This document shows, piece after piece, positions 46,383-56,216 of a stretch of DNA of 64,000 bases. The stretch lies in assembly GCF_030209755.1 (NCBI RefSeq), contig NZ_JARVRH010000009.1, positions 151,713 through 215,712 on the forward strand, in the 5' to 3' direction. Position 1 is the stretch's first letter; each line of letters begins with the position of its first letter. A program made the translations under genes and the position numbers. This DNA comes from Arthrobacter sp. efr-133-TYG-118. GTDB taxonomy: Bacteria > Actinomycetota > Actinomycetes > Actinomycetales > Micrococcaceae. The notes under the pieces are model-generated. The model made no database searches, was not told the origin of the DNA, and worked only from the letters and a program-made list of their open reading frames with translations.

Positions 46383-47591
46383 TTACGGTACAACCGCAAC
46401 GAGCCCGGTTGATTCAGGCTTGCTGGCCGGAACTGCGATAGCGCGGCGCCATTTAGTGAACAACCTCGGCTGGTTCATGCCAAGAACCGCAACCGGGGTC
46501 TCGCCCCGGTAGTACACCGCCAAAAAGCTGTGGTCTTCGGTGTCCCCGGCCTCGATCTCCAGCCGGTCGTGCCCGATAGCGTGCCCGGCGAACTGGATTT
46601 TGACAGCTTGCTGGTCCGACCAGAAATATGGCGGCTTGAGCGGTTGCTGCGGCGCGTTTTCGTCGAGCAGCGCCTGAACGGCGAGGGCAGCGCGCTCCAG
46701 GGCTCCTGTCCAGTGTTCGATCCGGCGGTGCGCTCCAATAGTGTCGTCGAACCACGCGGCGCAGTCTCCGACAGCGACGATCCCGGGGGCGTTGGTCCGG
46801 CCCATGGAGTCGCAAAGCACGCCTCCCCCTAGCTGTACGCCCGAGCCTTCCAGCCATTCAATGTTCGGTTCGGCGCCGATGCCCACGACCACGACATCCG
46901 TGGCCAGCCGACGCCCATCGGCAAGGCGGATTCCCTTGATGTTGTCTTCTTCGCTGTAAAACTCTTCGATGGCCGCCCCTGAAATCAGGTCCACGCCGTT
47001 GGCCACATGAAGCTTGCCAACAACGGCTCCCATATCCTGCCCAAGCTGCGCGGTGAACGGTACGGGGGTGTTGTTGATAATGGTGACATCCATGCCGCGG
47101 GATGCGGCCGCGGAGGCGACTTCAGCGCCGATAAAGCCGGCGCCAACGACTGTCATCCGTGCCCCGGCCACCAACTTCGGGGCCAGTCTCTGGGCGTCTG
47201 CCACTGTCCTTAAATAGAAGACGTTGGCCATGCCTGCCAGGACCGGGAGCCGCCTGGCCCGGGCTCCCGTGGCGATGACGATCCCATCAGCGGTGACGCT
47301 CTGTCCATCTTTGAGCCGGATGGTGCGCGTTGCCGCGTCCAGACTTATGGCACCTCCCCCAAGTATCCATTCCGCATCCAGTCCGTCGTCATCCGACTCC
47401 AGGGACAGGTCCTCGGCAGTGATGGACCCCAGGAGGAAGTCCTTGGACAGGGGCGGCCTGTCATAAGGACGGTGATGTTCATCGCCTATGATGACGAGTC
47501 GACCTGCGAAGCCTTGAGCGCGGGCAGCCCGGGCGGCCGAAAGGCCCGCCAAGGAGGCTCCCACGATCGCAAGCGTGTCCATGCCACTCAC
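46383..47591 (-). CDS. FAD-dependent ferredoxin reductase for the Rieske oxygenase
   Basis: A 402-residue flavoprotein of the BphA4/rhodocoxin reductase type. The FAD site is LAIVGASLAGLSAARAAR (about 7-24), with PYDRPPLSKDFLLG after it. The NADH site is MTVVGAGFIGAEVASAAASRG (about 145-165), and the second FAD motif is APGIVAVGDCAAWFDD. The C-terminal reductase domain contains PPYFWSDQQAVKIQFAGHA. It starts at GTG or at an ATG three codons later; neither has a good ribosome site. Unlike GbcB it contains no iron-sulfur domain, so a separate ferredoxin would be needed and none is seen in the window. Confidence 0.9.
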   Translation of the reverse strand: MSGMDTLAIVGASLAGLSAARAARAQGFAGRLVIIGDEHHRPYDRPPLSKDFLLGSITAEDLSLESDDDGLDAEWILGGGAISLDAATRTIRLKDGQSVTADGIVIATGARARRLPVLAGMANVFYLRTVADAQRLAPKLVAGARMTVVGAGFIGAEVASAAASRGMDVTIINNTPVPFTAQLGQDMGAVVGKLHVANGVDLISGAAIEEFYSEEDNIKGIRLADGRRLATDVVVVGIGAEPNIEWLEGSGVQLGGGVLCDSMGRTNAPGIVAVGDCAAWFDDTIGAHRRIEHWTGALERAALAVQALLDENAPQQPLKPPYFWSDQQAVKIQFAGHAIGHDRLEIEAGDTEDHSFLAVYYRGETPVAVLGMNQPRLFTKWRRAIAVPASKPESTGLVAVVP

Positions 47592-47655
47592 TTTTGATCA
47601 CTCACTTCGATCGCCTCAGTTGTTCTAGATCATTCGCACTAATTCGCTCAGTACG

Positions 47656-47680
47656 CAACTGTAATCGTTATACGCAACAG
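47656..47680 (-). promoter_or_regulatory. IclR-type motif, site 1 (reductase/Rieske operon)
   Basis: Minus strand CTGTTGCGTATAACGATTAC followed by AGTTG. It lies 65-89 bp before the reductase start and matches the two sites at 47758 and 52258 in the pattern CTGTTGCnTATnnCGAnnnCnGTTG. Confidence 0.65.
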
Positions 47681-47730
47681 CGTGACTCATGACACTTTTC
47701 ATGTCAAGAGGAGCGGGGTTACAAAGTCCC

Positions 47731-47782
47731 TTGACACCGGGTGTGAGCTGGCGCACGCTGTTGCTTATTACGAACACTGTTG
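47731..47782 (+). promoter_or_regulatory. Promoter region and IclR-type motif, site 2 (betaine ABC importer)
   Basis: TTGACA (47731-47736) is followed by CTGTTGCTTATTACGAACAC and TGTTG (47758-47782). The whole stretch 47723-47800 is clearly similar to 52223-52300. The interval 47592-47902 contains no gene and is devoted to this two-way regulatory region. Confidence 0.65.
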
Positions 47783-47902
47783 ATTGTGGCGGAACGCGGC
47801 CTGCCCGCTTGGTAACCATGCCTAGGAGCCACACGTGACAGCCAAGCACTGCAGATGCATCATCAATAGAGGGGGCAGCGACAGCGGAAAGAGCAGAGCA
47901 TC

Positions 47903-49000
47903 ATGAGTACGCACACCGCGACAGAAAAGACCCTCGGTTCCGACGTGACGGAGGCCGCGCTCAAGATCGATGGACTGTGGAAGATCTTCGGCCAGAAGTC
48001 TGACGAGATCATCGGCACCCCGGACGAGCACCTCTCGCGCAAGGAGCTCCAAAGCAAGACCGGCTGCGTCGCAGCCGTCAAAAACGTCTCGTTTGAGGTG
48101 GCCCCGGGGGAGGTCTTCGTGGTGATGGGCCTCTCCGGATCCGGTAAATCGACGCTCGTACGCCTGCTCACCCGGCTGATCGAGCCGACGGCGGGAAGCG
48201 TCACGATCGGCGGGGAGGACGTCATCCGCGCGAGCAAGGCCCGCCTCCGGGCGATGCGCCGGAACCACATGGCGATGGTGTTCCAGCAGTTCGGCCTTCT
48301 CCCGCACCGCAAGGTGATCGACAACGTCGCCTACGGCCTCGAAGTCCGTGGCGAGGGCAAGTCCCAGCGCCGCGCCCGAGCCCAGGACATGGTCGACCTC
48401 GTCGGCCTGACCGGGTACGAGAATTCGTTCCCCGACCAGCTCTCGGGCGGCATGCAGCAGCGCGTCGGCCTTGCCCGGGCACTCGCCGTTGACCCGCAGG
48501 TCCTGCTCTTCGACGAACCGTTTTCCGCCCTTGACCCGCTGATCCGCCGCGACATGCAGAACGAGGTCTGCCGTCTGCACGAGGAGGTGGGGAAGACGAT
48601 GGTCTTCATCACCCACGACCTCCAGGAGGCCCTCAAACTCGGTGACCGAATCCTTATCATGCGCGATGGCGAAGTCGTCCAGATCGGCACCCCCGCCGAC
48701 ATCGTAGCCAACCCCGCTGACGACTACGTGCGCGACTTCGTCTCGGATGTCCCTCGCTCGCACGTGCTCACGCTGCGCTATGTGGTGCGACCCCCGCGCG
48801 ATGGCGAGGCCCTCGACGGGCCGGTGATGCAGGCCGACCGCATCGTGCGTGAAGCCGCCCGGCAGGTCCTCCACTCGGAGCTCCCAGTGAGGGTTTACGA
48901 CGGCGAGAAGTTCCTCGGCATCGTCGACGATGAGGATATCCTCCGGGTCGTCGTCGCCGAAGAGCCATCCTCAACTTCCCACCAAGGCGGCGCCTCGTGA
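47903..49000 (+). CDS. Glycine betaine/proline ABC transporter ATP-binding protein (ProV/OpuAA type)
   Basis: A 365-residue ATPase. Walker A is [20 protein letters not shown] (about 77-96), then the [21 protein letters not shown] stretch diagnostic of the betaine/proline subfamily, signature [15 protein letters not shown] and Walker [13 protein letters not shown] single truncated C-terminal regulatory region with a CBS-like strand ([19 protein letters not shown]) follows, shorter than a tandem CBS pair. The N-terminal [21 protein letters not shown] is also typical. It is the first gene of the importer operon and overlaps the permease by 4 bases. Confidence 0.94.
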   Translation: MSTHTATEKTLGSDVTEAALKIDGLWKIFGQKSDEIIGTPDEHLSRKELQSKTGCVAAVKNVSFEVAPGEVFVVMGLSGSGKSTLVRLLTRLIEPTAGSVTIGGEDVIRASKARLRAMRRNHMAMVFQQFGLLPHRKVIDNVAYGLEVRGEGKSQRRARAQDMVDLVGLTGYENSFPDQLSGGMQQRVGLARALAVDPQVLLFDEPFSALDPLIRRDMQNEVCRLHEEVGKTMVFITHDLQEALKLGDRILIMRDGEVVQIGTPADIVANPADDYVRDFVSDVPRSHVLTLRYVVRPPRDGEALDGPVMQADRIVREAARQVLHSELPVRVYDGEKFLGIVDDEDILRVVVAEEPSSTSHQGGAS

Positions 49001-51093
49001 GCATCGCCACAGAGCGGGCCGACCGTCGACGGCGGGCTGGAGGCGAGCGTCCCGACTCACCTGGAGGACGAACCCCCGCCACCCCGTCCGCAGGCCCTGG
49101 TGGGCCTCCTGTCCTTGGATTCTGCCGACGTCATTGGCGCCCAGTCTCGCTTGTGGGCATCGTCGTCGCCTGGCTCGTACTCTGGGCCACGCTCAAGGGT
49201 CTGGACACCCTCGAGCTTGGCGGGGCAGATAAGACGGACTTCCAACTCTGGCTGAACAGCGTCCGGGACACGTTTGACACCGCCCGCACCAACTCCTTCG
49301 TGTTCCAGCACATCGTCCAGCCGATCACGGACGGAGTCAACGGGCTCGTTACCTCTCTCCAAGGCATCTTCAGCCAGGCCTCGGCTGGACGTCCGGTGCC
49401 GGAGATCGGCTGGCTCGGCGTCGTCGCGCTGCTCGCCTGGCTTGCCCTGGCGTTCGCCGGCGTGCGCTCGATGCTCCTCGTCGGCGCGTGCGTGTTGCTC
49501 TTCGGGTTCTTCGGTTACTGGGCACAGAGCATCGACACGCTCATCGTGACGTTCTTTGCAGTCGGCATCTGTACCGTCGTGGGACTCCCGCTAGGCATTG
49601 TCATGGCCCGAAGCCGCCGAGTCTCCGCCGCGGTCTCACCCGTGCTTGACCTCATGCAGACCCTGCCGTCGTTCGCCTACCTTGCTCCGCTCGCACTGAT
49701 CTTCGGCATCGGCCCGGCCGCCGCGATTGTCACGACGATCATCTACTCGCTCCCGCCGCTCGTGCGCATCACGGAGCACGGCATCCGGGGGGTCTCACCG
49801 GCTACTCTCGAGGCCGTCACGTCCATGGGCAGCACGCCCTGGCAGGCCCTCGTAAAGGTGCAACTTCCCATGGCCCGGCGCACGATCGTGGTCGGCATCA
49901 ACCAGTGCACGATGGCAGCGCTCTCGATGGCCACCATAGCCGCGCTCATCAACGGCCCGGGCCTGGGCACCCCGGTGCTCCAGGCGCTCCAGTCGCTCGA
50001 CGTCGGCTCGGCGTTTGTCTCCGGCCTTGCCATCGTGCTCATGGCGATCATGCTCGACCGCACGACGACGAGAGCCTCCGAACGCTCAGGCATCGAAGCC
50101 CGCATACAGCGCGGGTCCGGAGCCGGCCGGGCCGGCGCCCTCAGGGGCCCGCGGCTGCGCCGAACCAGCGTCGTCGCAGGCGCTGTCGTGGCCGCCGTGG
50201 CCATCTACCTCTCGCACAACTATCTTGCACTCGCGAAGTTCCCGGCTTCGCCCGACCTCGGCACCCCACTGGCAAAGGCCGTTTCTGCCGCCGCCGACTG
50301 GACCGTCGGCACGTTCTCGGGCTTCACGGAATGGCTTAAGAACACCGTCACGGCGCTTCTCGTCGACCCACTCCAGTCGGTGCTGGCACAGCCGCCGTGG
50401 TGGGCCATGGCGCTCGTGCTGCTCGGAATCGCGTTCGTGCTCGCCGGCCGTCGGGCCGTTATAGTCACGATCGTGTGCGAGGCCGTAATCCTCGGAACCG
50501 GGCTTTGGAACGAGAGCATGAAGACGCTCGCCACCACGCTCGTAGCCGCGTTCGTCGTGGTCTTCGTCGCCGTCTGCCTGGGCGTCTGGATGGGGCGGAG
50601 CAAGCCCGCCGACTCAGTCATCCGACCCGTGCTCGACGCCTTCCAGACCATCCCGTCCTTCGTGTACCTCGTACCTGCCCTCGCTCTCTTCGGTCCCACA
50701 CGATTCACGGCGATCGTCGCCGCATTCGCGTACGGTGTGCCCATCGCCACGAAGCTAGTCGCCGACGGGATCCGAGGTGTCTCCCCGGTTGCCGTCGAGG
50801 CGGCGGAATCGCTCGGGACAACGTCGTGGCAGATGGTCGCGAAGGTCCAGCTCCCCATGGCCCGCGCGGCAGTAGTCCTCGCCGCCAACCAGGGCCTGCT
50901 CTACGTCCTGTCCATGGTCGTCGTCGGCGGACTCGTCGGCGGCGGAGGACTCGGCTATCTCGTGGTCGCCGGATTCTCCCAAAGCCAGCTCTTCGGAAAG
51001 GGTCTTGCCGCCGGCATCGCCATCACCGCACTCGGAGTCATGCTCGACCGCATCACCCAACACGCCGCTGCGCGCTTCGGCAGCACCCGATAG
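48997..51093 (+). CDS. Glycine betaine ABC transporter permease, two permease domains fused
   Basis: A 698-residue protein made of two ProW-type permease domains in tandem, each with its own EAA loop. Domain 1 (about 170-350) has [20 protein letters not shown] and [20 protein letters not shown]. Domain 2 (about 520-690) has [20 protein letters not shown] and [20 protein letters not shown]. ProW normally homodimerises, so the fusion would supply both halves as one chain. The GTG start overlaps the ATPase stop. The first 35 residues are Arg-rich and cytoplasmic. It carries betaine inward for catabolism together with the binding protein that follows. Confidence 0.93.
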   Translation: MSIATERADRRRRAGGERPDSPGGRTPATPSAGPGGPPVLGFCRRHWRPVSLVGIVVAWLVLWATLKGLDTLELGGADKTDFQLWLNSVRDTFDTARTNSFVFQHIVQPITDGVNGLVTSLQGIFSQASAGRPVPEIGWLGVVALLAWLALAFAGVRSMLLVGACVLLFGFFGYWAQSIDTLIVTFFAVGICTVVGLPLGIVMARSRRVSAAVSPVLDLMQTLPSFAYLAPLALIFGIGPAAAIVTTIIYSLPPLVRITEHGIRGVSPATLEAVTSMGSTPWQALVKVQLPMARRTIVVGINQCTMAALSMATIAALINGPGLGTPVLQALQSLDVGSAFVSGLAIVLMAIMLDRTTTRASERSGIEARIQRGSGAGRAGALRGPRLRRTSVVAGAVVAAVAIYLSHNYLALAKFPASPDLGTPLAKAVSAAADWTVGTFSGFTEWLKNTVTALLVDPLQSVLAQPPWWAMALVLLGIAFVLAGRRAVIVTIVCEAVILGTGLWNESMKTLATTLVAAFVVVFVAVCLGVWMGRSKPADSVIRPVLDAFQTIPSFVYLVPALALFGPTRFTAIVAAFAYGVPIATKLVADGIRGVSPVAVEAAESLGTTSWQMVAKVQLPMARAAVVLAANQGLLYVLSMVVVGGLVGGGGLGYLVVAGFSQSQLFGKGLAAGIAITALGVMLDRITQHAAARFGSTR

Positions 51094-51103
51094 AGGAAAA
51101 ACC

Positions 51104-52084
51104 GTGAAGAAATCACTGAGGGGCCTTGCTCCAAAGACGAGGAAGAGAGCGTCTGCCGCAATTGTCCTCACTGCGGTCCTCGCGCTCACGGCCTGCGCCG
51201 GGGATATTCCTAGCGCAACCCAGCCAAGCGGAAAGAGTGCATGCGGCGCATTCAACGTCGCCGTAAACCCTTGGGTCGGCTACGAGGCGGACGCCTACGT
51301 CGTAGGCACCGTTGCCAAGGAAAAGCTCGGCTGCACCGTAAACTACAAGACCCTCAAGGAAGAGGTGTCCTGGCAGGGCTTCGGCAGCGGCGAGGTGGAC
51401 ACCGTCCTTGAGAACTGGGGCCACCCCGAGCTCGCGGACAAGTACATCAAGCAGCAAAAGACTGCGGTCGACGCCGGGCCGACCGGTAATACCGGCGTGA
51501 TCGGCTGGTACGTGCCGCCGTGGATGGCCAAGCAGTACCCGGACATCACGGACTCCAAGAACCTCAACAAGTACGCTGACTTGTTCAAGACCTCCGAGTC
51601 CGGAGGACAGGGCCAACTCCTCGACGGCGACCCCTCCTTTGTCACCAACGACGCAGCCCTCGTGAAGAACCTTGGCCTCAACTTCAAGGTTGTGTACGCA
51701 GGCAGCGAACCGGCGCTCATCCAGGCCTTCCGGCAAGCCGAGCAGAGCAAGACCCCGCTGATCGGCTACTTCTACGAGCCTCAATGGTTCATGGCAGAGG
51801 TCCCGCTCGTCAAAGTCAACCTCCCGGCCTACACGCCTGGCTGCGACGCCGATGCGGCCAAGGTCGCTTGCGACTACCCGAAGTACGACCTCAACAAGGT
51901 CGTCTCCACCAAGTTCGCCACCTCCGGCAGCCCCGCGTATTCCCTCGTCAAAGAATTCACGTGGACGAATCAGGACCAGAACACAGTTGCCGAGTACATC
52001 GCCAAGGACAACATGAGCCCGGATACCGCCGCCCAGAAGTGGATCGACGCGAACTCAGACAAGGTTGCCGTCTGGCTCAAGTAG
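51104..52084 (+). CDS. Glycine betaine-binding lipoprotein (ProX/OpuAC type)
   Basis: A 326-residue lipoprotein starting at GTG with AGAGGAAA upstream. The signal ends in the lipobox LTACAGD near residue 27-33. Mature-domain blocks FNVAVNPWVGYEADAY, VSWQGFGSGEVDTVLENWG and GYFYEPQWFMAEVPLV supply Trp and Tyr residues that can form the aromatic cage for a quaternary ammonium group. The family includes betaine, choline and proline betaine binders. It is 10 bp after the fused permease and ends the importer operon. Confidence 0.92.
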   Translation: MKKSLRGLAPKTRKRASAAIVLTAVLALTACAGDIPSATQPSGKSACGAFNVAVNPWVGYEADAYVVGTVAKEKLGCTVNYKTLKEEVSWQGFGSGEVDTVLENWGHPELADKYIKQQKTAVDAGPTGNTGVIGWYVPPWMAKQYPDITDSKNLNKYADLFKTSESGGQGQLLDGDPSFVTNDAALVKNLGLNFKVVYAGSEPALIQAFRQAEQSKTPLIGYFYEPQWFMAEVPLVKVNLPAYTPGCDADAAKVACDYPKYDLNKVVSTKFATSGSPAYSLVKEFTWTNQDQNTVAEYIAKDNMSPDTAAQKWIDANSDKVAVWLK

Positions 52085-52230
52085 ACCCGTAGTCATCGTT
52101 GTTGCCGTCGGGTCGGCAGTGGTTGAAGAACACCCCGATATTTCTTCTTTGCGCAACAAAAAGCACGATAAGCACCAGCTTGGGGCGCGGTGTGTATACC
52201 GTCATGCGTTGGCCGGGCCGCGAAAAGTCC

Positions 52231-52282
52231 TTGACAATCACTGTGATCTGACGCACTCTGTTGCTTATGGCGAATTCTGTTG
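52231..52282 (+). promoter_or_regulatory. Promoter region and IclR-type motif, site 3 (MHS symporter)
   Basis: TTGACA (52231-52236) is followed by CTGTTGCTTATGGCGAATTC and TGTTG (52258-52282). Spacing between the two elements is identical to the copy at 47731-47782. The 301 bp between the binding-protein stop and the symporter start contain no gene. Confidence 0.65.
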
Positions 52283-52385
52283 TTTCATGCGGAACGATCA
52301 AGAATTGGCGCCCTACAGGTATTTGCGAATCCCTTCCTAAGGGCCACATATGAGCCAATTGCAACATTGAGCAAAAGGAACAACT

Positions 52386-53888
52386 ATGACCCAGCAACCG
52401 AAGCTCCTCAGACACAGGCGGCTAGAGGTGTCAGACGTCAACGTCGTCAACCAGCCGATGCTCAAGAAGGCACTCGGCGGCACGATTGTCGGCAACACCA
52501 TGGAATGGTACGACGTCGGCGTGTTCGGCTACCTGATAACCACCATGGGCCCCGTCTTCCTCCCGGAAGCTGACAGGTCCGTCCAAACCCTGTTCCTGCT
52601 CGGCACCTTCGCCGCAACATTCATCGCCCGCCCGCTGGGCGGTGTCATCTTCGGTTGGCTCGGCGACAAGATAGGCCGCCAGAAGGTGCTGGCAGCGACG
52701 CTCCTGCTGATGGCGGCAAGCACCTTCGCCGTCGGGCTCCTTCCCGGATACGCCCAGATCGGCGTATGGGCCGCCGCCCTGTTGGTGATCCTGAAACTCG
52801 TCCAAGGCTTTTCCACCGGCGGCGAGTACGCAGGCGCCACTACCTTCGTCTGCGAATATGCCCCCGACAAGCGGCGCGGCTTCTTCGCTAGCTTCCTGGA
52901 CATGGGCTCGTATCTCGGCTTCGCGTTGGGAGCTGCAATCGTGTCCGTGCTGCAACTGTCTCTGGGCCAAGCGGCCATGGAGGAATGGGGCTGGAGGCTG
53001 CCCTTCCTGATCGCCGGGCCGCTCGGTGCGATCGCCGTCTACTTCCGGAACAAGATCGAGGAATCCCCCCAGTTCCAGGCAACCCTCGACGCCCAGCAAG
53101 CACATTCTGCAGATGCTGCCGCAGCCGACAAAACCGTGGCCAACGGACCCCTGCCCATCATCAAGGCTTACTGGCGTCAAATTATCCTTGCCATGATCCT
53201 CGCCGCTGCTGCCAACACAGTAGGTTATGTCTTGACGTCCTACATGCCGACGTACCTGACCGAATCCAAAGGCTACGACCCCATCCACGGCACGTTGCTA
53301 ACCATCCCCGTGATGGTGATCATGGCAGGCTGCATCCCGCTGACCGGGAAACTATCCGACCGCATCGGCCGCCGCCCCGTCCTCTGGATCGGTGCCGGAA
53401 GCACCATCGTGTTCGCTGTCCCGGCATTCCTGCTGATCGGCGTCGGCAACGTCTGGTCCACGCTGGCTGGCCTTGCCCTTGTCGCCTTCCCTGTGACGTT
53501 CTATGTCGCCAACCTCGCATCGGCGCTCCCCGCGCAGTTCCCGACGTCGGGCCGCTATACCAGCATGGGCATTGCCTACAACTTCTCCATGGCGCTCTTC
53601 GGCGGCACAACGCCATTCATCGTCCAAGGCCTGATCGAGGCTACGCACAATGACATGGCCCCGGCCTACTACCTCATGGGCACTTCCATCGTCGGTGCAA
53701 TCGGCATCTCTTTCCTACGAGAATCCGCCCGGCGGCCGCTGCCCGGCTCCATGCCGAGCGTTGATACTGAGGACGAGGCCCGTGAGCTGGTGGCTACCCA
53801 GGACAACAACCCGCTGATCGACCTGGATGGAATGCCATTCCTGGAGGATCTGGCATTCGAAAATGCGGCCAGACCTTCACTGCGATGA
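52386..53888 (+). CDS. MHS-family major facilitator symporter (ProP-like)
   Basis: A 500-residue, 12-span transporter of the metabolite:H+ symporter family. GGTIVGNTMEWYDVGVFGYL (about 31-50) is the family's first span, and WLGDKIGRQKVLAATLLLMA carries the loop 2-3 motif. LVQGFSTGGEYAGATTFVCEYAP and the second GKLSDRIGRRPVLWIGAG motif follow. Relatives carry proline, betaine, dicarboxylates or aromatic acids. A promoter shared in sequence with the betaine ABC importer strongly suggests a betaine, dimethylglycine or related methylamine substrate. The C-terminal tail of about 45 residues is acidic. AAAGGAAC precedes the ATG. Confidence 0.92.
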   Translation: MTQQPKLLRHRRLEVSDVNVVNQPMLKKALGGTIVGNTMEWYDVGVFGYLITTMGPVFLPEADRSVQTLFLLGTFAATFIARPLGGVIFGWLGDKIGRQKVLAATLLLMAASTFAVGLLPGYAQIGVWAAALLVILKLVQGFSTGGEYAGATTFVCEYAPDKRRGFFASFLDMGSYLGFALGAAIVSVLQLSLGQAAMEEWGWRLPFLIAGPLGAIAVYFRNKIEESPQFQATLDAQQAHSADAAAADKTVANGPLPIIKAYWRQIILAMILAAAANTVGYVLTSYMPTYLTESKGYDPIHGTLLTIPVMVIMAGCIPLTGKLSDRIGRRPVLWIGAGSTIVFAVPAFLLIGVGNVWSTLAGLALVAFPVTFYVANLASALPAQFPTSGRYTSMGIAYNFSMALFGGTTPFIVQGLIEATHNDMAPAYYLMGTSIVGAIGISFLRESARRPLPGSMPSVDTEDEARELVATQDNNPLIDLDGMPFLEDLAFENAARPSLR

Positions 53889-53948
53889 TTCCCCGAAGAC
53901 CGGACTAATGCCCCGGAGCTCGGCTGACGGTGTGAGTTCTCCGATCGG

Positions 53949-53988
53949 CTGACCAGGCCGGACCGCACGCACGGTCCGGCCTGGTCAG
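53949..53988 (+). terminator. Hairpin terminator after the MHS symporter
   Basis: CTGACCAGGCCGGACCG (53949-53965) and CGGTCCGGCCTGGTCAG (53972-53988) form a perfect 17-bp stem with a 6-base loop. Confidence 0.7.
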
Positions 53989-54031
53989 CGCCCACCCCCA
54001 GTCAGACTGCCCCCAAAAGAAAGAAACCAAA

Positions 54032-54280
54032 ATGAATGATTCCCAGCCACAGGAAAACGTACTTCGTATCTCAGGTGCTGGCAGCGATCCGATAGTCGTC
54101 AACTTCGAAGCTTCCGAATCCGTCACGGTCCGGCTACAAATCGACGCCACGTGCAACTGCCAAGACGACGGTCGTGCCGCCAATCGCCCGGGTTCCTACG
54201 TCTACAGTGATCCGGCGGGCCGAAAGAAGCCAAGCAACACTATCGAAGCTCCATCGTGGCCTGAAAACATGAGTGTCTAG
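54032..54280 (+). CDS. Possible small acidic protein of unknown function
   Basis: An 82-codon frame beginning MNDSQPQENVLRISGAG. It encodes a soluble, acidic protein with VNFEASESVTVRLQIDATC in the middle, one Cys pair (CNC), and a hydrophilic tail. AAAGAAA is a weak ribosome site. Base composition is lower in GC than its neighbours. No family is recognised; it may be expressed alone, since a strong terminator lies upstream and the next gene is convergent. Confidence 0.4.
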   Translation: MNDSQPQENVLRISGAGSDPIVVNFEASESVTVRLQIDATCNCQDDGRAANRPGSYVYSDPAGRKKPSNTIEAPSWPENMSV

Positions 54281-54295
54281 CTGGACATGCCCCGG

Positions 54296-55708
54296 TCAGC
54301 AGTTGAGGCAGGGCTTGCTGCCCGTGGCGGGAGCGATGGTCACTGCAGCGGTAGCAACAGTCTCGGGCATCTGACCGGCCAGTGCGCCGCGAACGGTCGC
54401 GAAGGAGTGGGCAGGCAGGCGAAGTACCAACTGGCCGTCGCGTTCCTTCACGGCCAGCGGACGGGGTGCGACGGCGTAGGGGTGCGCCGGCGCGTTGAAC
54501 GCTGCGACGCTGTCACCACCGAGCACCAGGGCCTCCACCTGCTCCAGCCGGCCGCCGCGCAGATCCAAGACCACCTCGCTCTCATCCTCCAGCCCAAGAT
54601 TGGCCACTGAGATGAGCACCTGGCCGTCCTTGGTGCTGGCAGACGCAGTAAATGTCGGGAACTGGGCACCATCCAGCTCATGCGGGGCGCCGGAGTCCAC
54701 GTGCGTGTGCAGCACCGCGGCGTCCTGGTGACCGGCGTTCATGGCGAAGACGTGGAAGGTGGGGGTCTTGACCAAGGCGCCGCTCTCCGGGTCGGTGAGC
54801 AGCATGGCCTGAACGACGTTGACGGTTTGGGCGATGTTGGCCATGACCAGGCGGTCCGCGTGGCGGTGGAAGGAGTCAAAGTGGATGGCCGCCACCAGGG
54901 CGTCCCGCATGGTGTTCTGCTGATACAGGAAGCCGGGGTTGGTGCCGGGCTCCACGTCCCACCACGTACCCCACTCATCCAGGACCAGACCCACTGCTTT
55001 GTGCGGGTCGTAGACGTCCATCATGGTGGAGTGGGCACTCAGCAGGGTCTCGATCTGCTGGGCTGCCTTGACGGTCTTCCAGTACTCTTCCTCGCTGAAT
55101 TCGGTGGCAGAGCCCTTCGCGTCCCAGTGGCCGGACATTGTGTAGTAGTGCAGGGAAATCCCTTGGTATGGGAACGCCTTGCGGTCCACACCGCCCTTGT
55201 CATGCAGCGCCTCCATCAGGGCCTTGGTCCAGGCCACGTCATCGGCGTTGGCACCGGCTGCGATCCGGTACACCTCGTTTCCATTGTGGGAACGGACGAA
55301 CGTGCTGTACTGCCGGGCCACATCTGCATACGCCTCCGCGCGGAAGTGGCCACCACACCCCCAGGGCTCGTTGCCGATGCCGAAGAAAGGGACCTTCCAG
55401 GGCTCGTCCTGGCCGTTCTGCCGTCGGAGGGCGGCCATGGGTGAGTCATCGGCGCGGGTGAGGTATTCGATCCACTCGCTCATCTCCTGGACTGTGCCGG
55501 AACCCACATTGCCGTTGACGTAAGCGTCCGCGCCGAGCATTTCGCAGAGGTCCATGAACTCATGAGTACCGAAGGAGTTATCCTCAACAACGTCGCCCCA
55601 ATGGGAATTGACCATGCGCGGGCGGTGCTCGCGGGGGCCGACGCCCATCCTGGTGAGCAAGCGTAATCGCGGCGTTTTCGTGCTGGAGCTTTCAACCGGA
55701 GACATCAA
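54296..55708 (-). pseudogene. GH51 alpha-L-arabinofuranosidase lacking its N-terminal part
   Basis: The readable 470 codons match GH51 enzymes from GVGPREHRPRMVNSHWG onward. The acid/base Glu is in FFGIGNEPWGCGG and the nucleophile in LVLDEWGTWWDV. The Ile/Val-rich C-terminal beta domain is complete. Intact enzymes have roughly a further hundred or more residues before this point, including the first barrel strands (the region ending WRDGIGPRE). Those are replaced here by about 20 unrelated residues read from the antisense of the neighbouring GntR gene. The barrel cannot close, so the gene is judged inactive despite keeping both catalytic residues. Confidence 0.75.
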
Positions 55709-56144
55709 AGAGATCTACGCCGTACGCGAGGCAGTGGAACTGGCCGCCGCCAACACCCTCCTCGACTCTGGTCCCGACCAGATCACGGACACCTGCCGAG
55801 AGCTCAAGGGCATCATCAAGAGCATGGCGAAGCAGGTTGCGGCGTCGGACTGGCAGGCGATCGCCAGGCTCGACATGCAATTCCACACCGCTTTCGTTTC
55901 AGGCACGGGGAACACGCGACTGATCCGGATTTACGAGACACTCGCAGCGGAATCCCGCATGTGCATCCTCAGCCTGGAAGTCGCGTATCCCCGCATTGAT
56001 GTGCTGGTACAGGAACACCAAAACATCCTGGACCTTCTTGAGGCGCGCGACCAGAGCGGACTTCAACAAGCCATAAAGCGGCACATGCAGAAAGCCGTCG
56101 AGGACCTCACTTCGACACGGCACCCAAGTGGTGTTACGGCGTAG
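55608..56144 (+). pseudogene. GntR/FCD regulator lacking its DNA-binding domain
   Basis: From NRGVFVLELSTGDIKEIYAVR onward the sequence is a normal FCD domain, with metal-site residues in RLDMQFHTAFVSGTGN and a final ...KRHMQKAVEDL helix. The winged helix that should precede NRGVFV is missing, and the frame instead runs into the reverse complement of the GH51 remnant. The junction is near 55650-55664. The protein could bind ligand but not DNA. It ends just before a strong terminator. Confidence 0.75.
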
Positions 56145-56164
56145 ATTTCGCTGGCTCCATGCGT

Positions 56165-56204
56165 ACTACGGGCCCAGTTCACGCGAACTGGGCCCGTAGT
56201 TTTG
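56165..56204. terminator. Strong terminator between GntR remnant and alpha-CTD-like gene
   Basis: ACTACGGGCCCAGTTC (56165-56180) and GAACTGGGCCCGTAGT (56185-56200) form a perfect 16-bp stem with a 4-base loop, followed by TTTTG. Confidence 0.85.
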
Positions 56205-56216
56205 TGGCCCGGCTGC

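Noticed and set aside
47723..52305. The exactly 4,500-bp offset between the two TTGACA copies as a sign of a large tandem duplication
   Set aside because: Only about 75 bp of promoter is similar; the intervening genes are unrelated, so the round number is chance.
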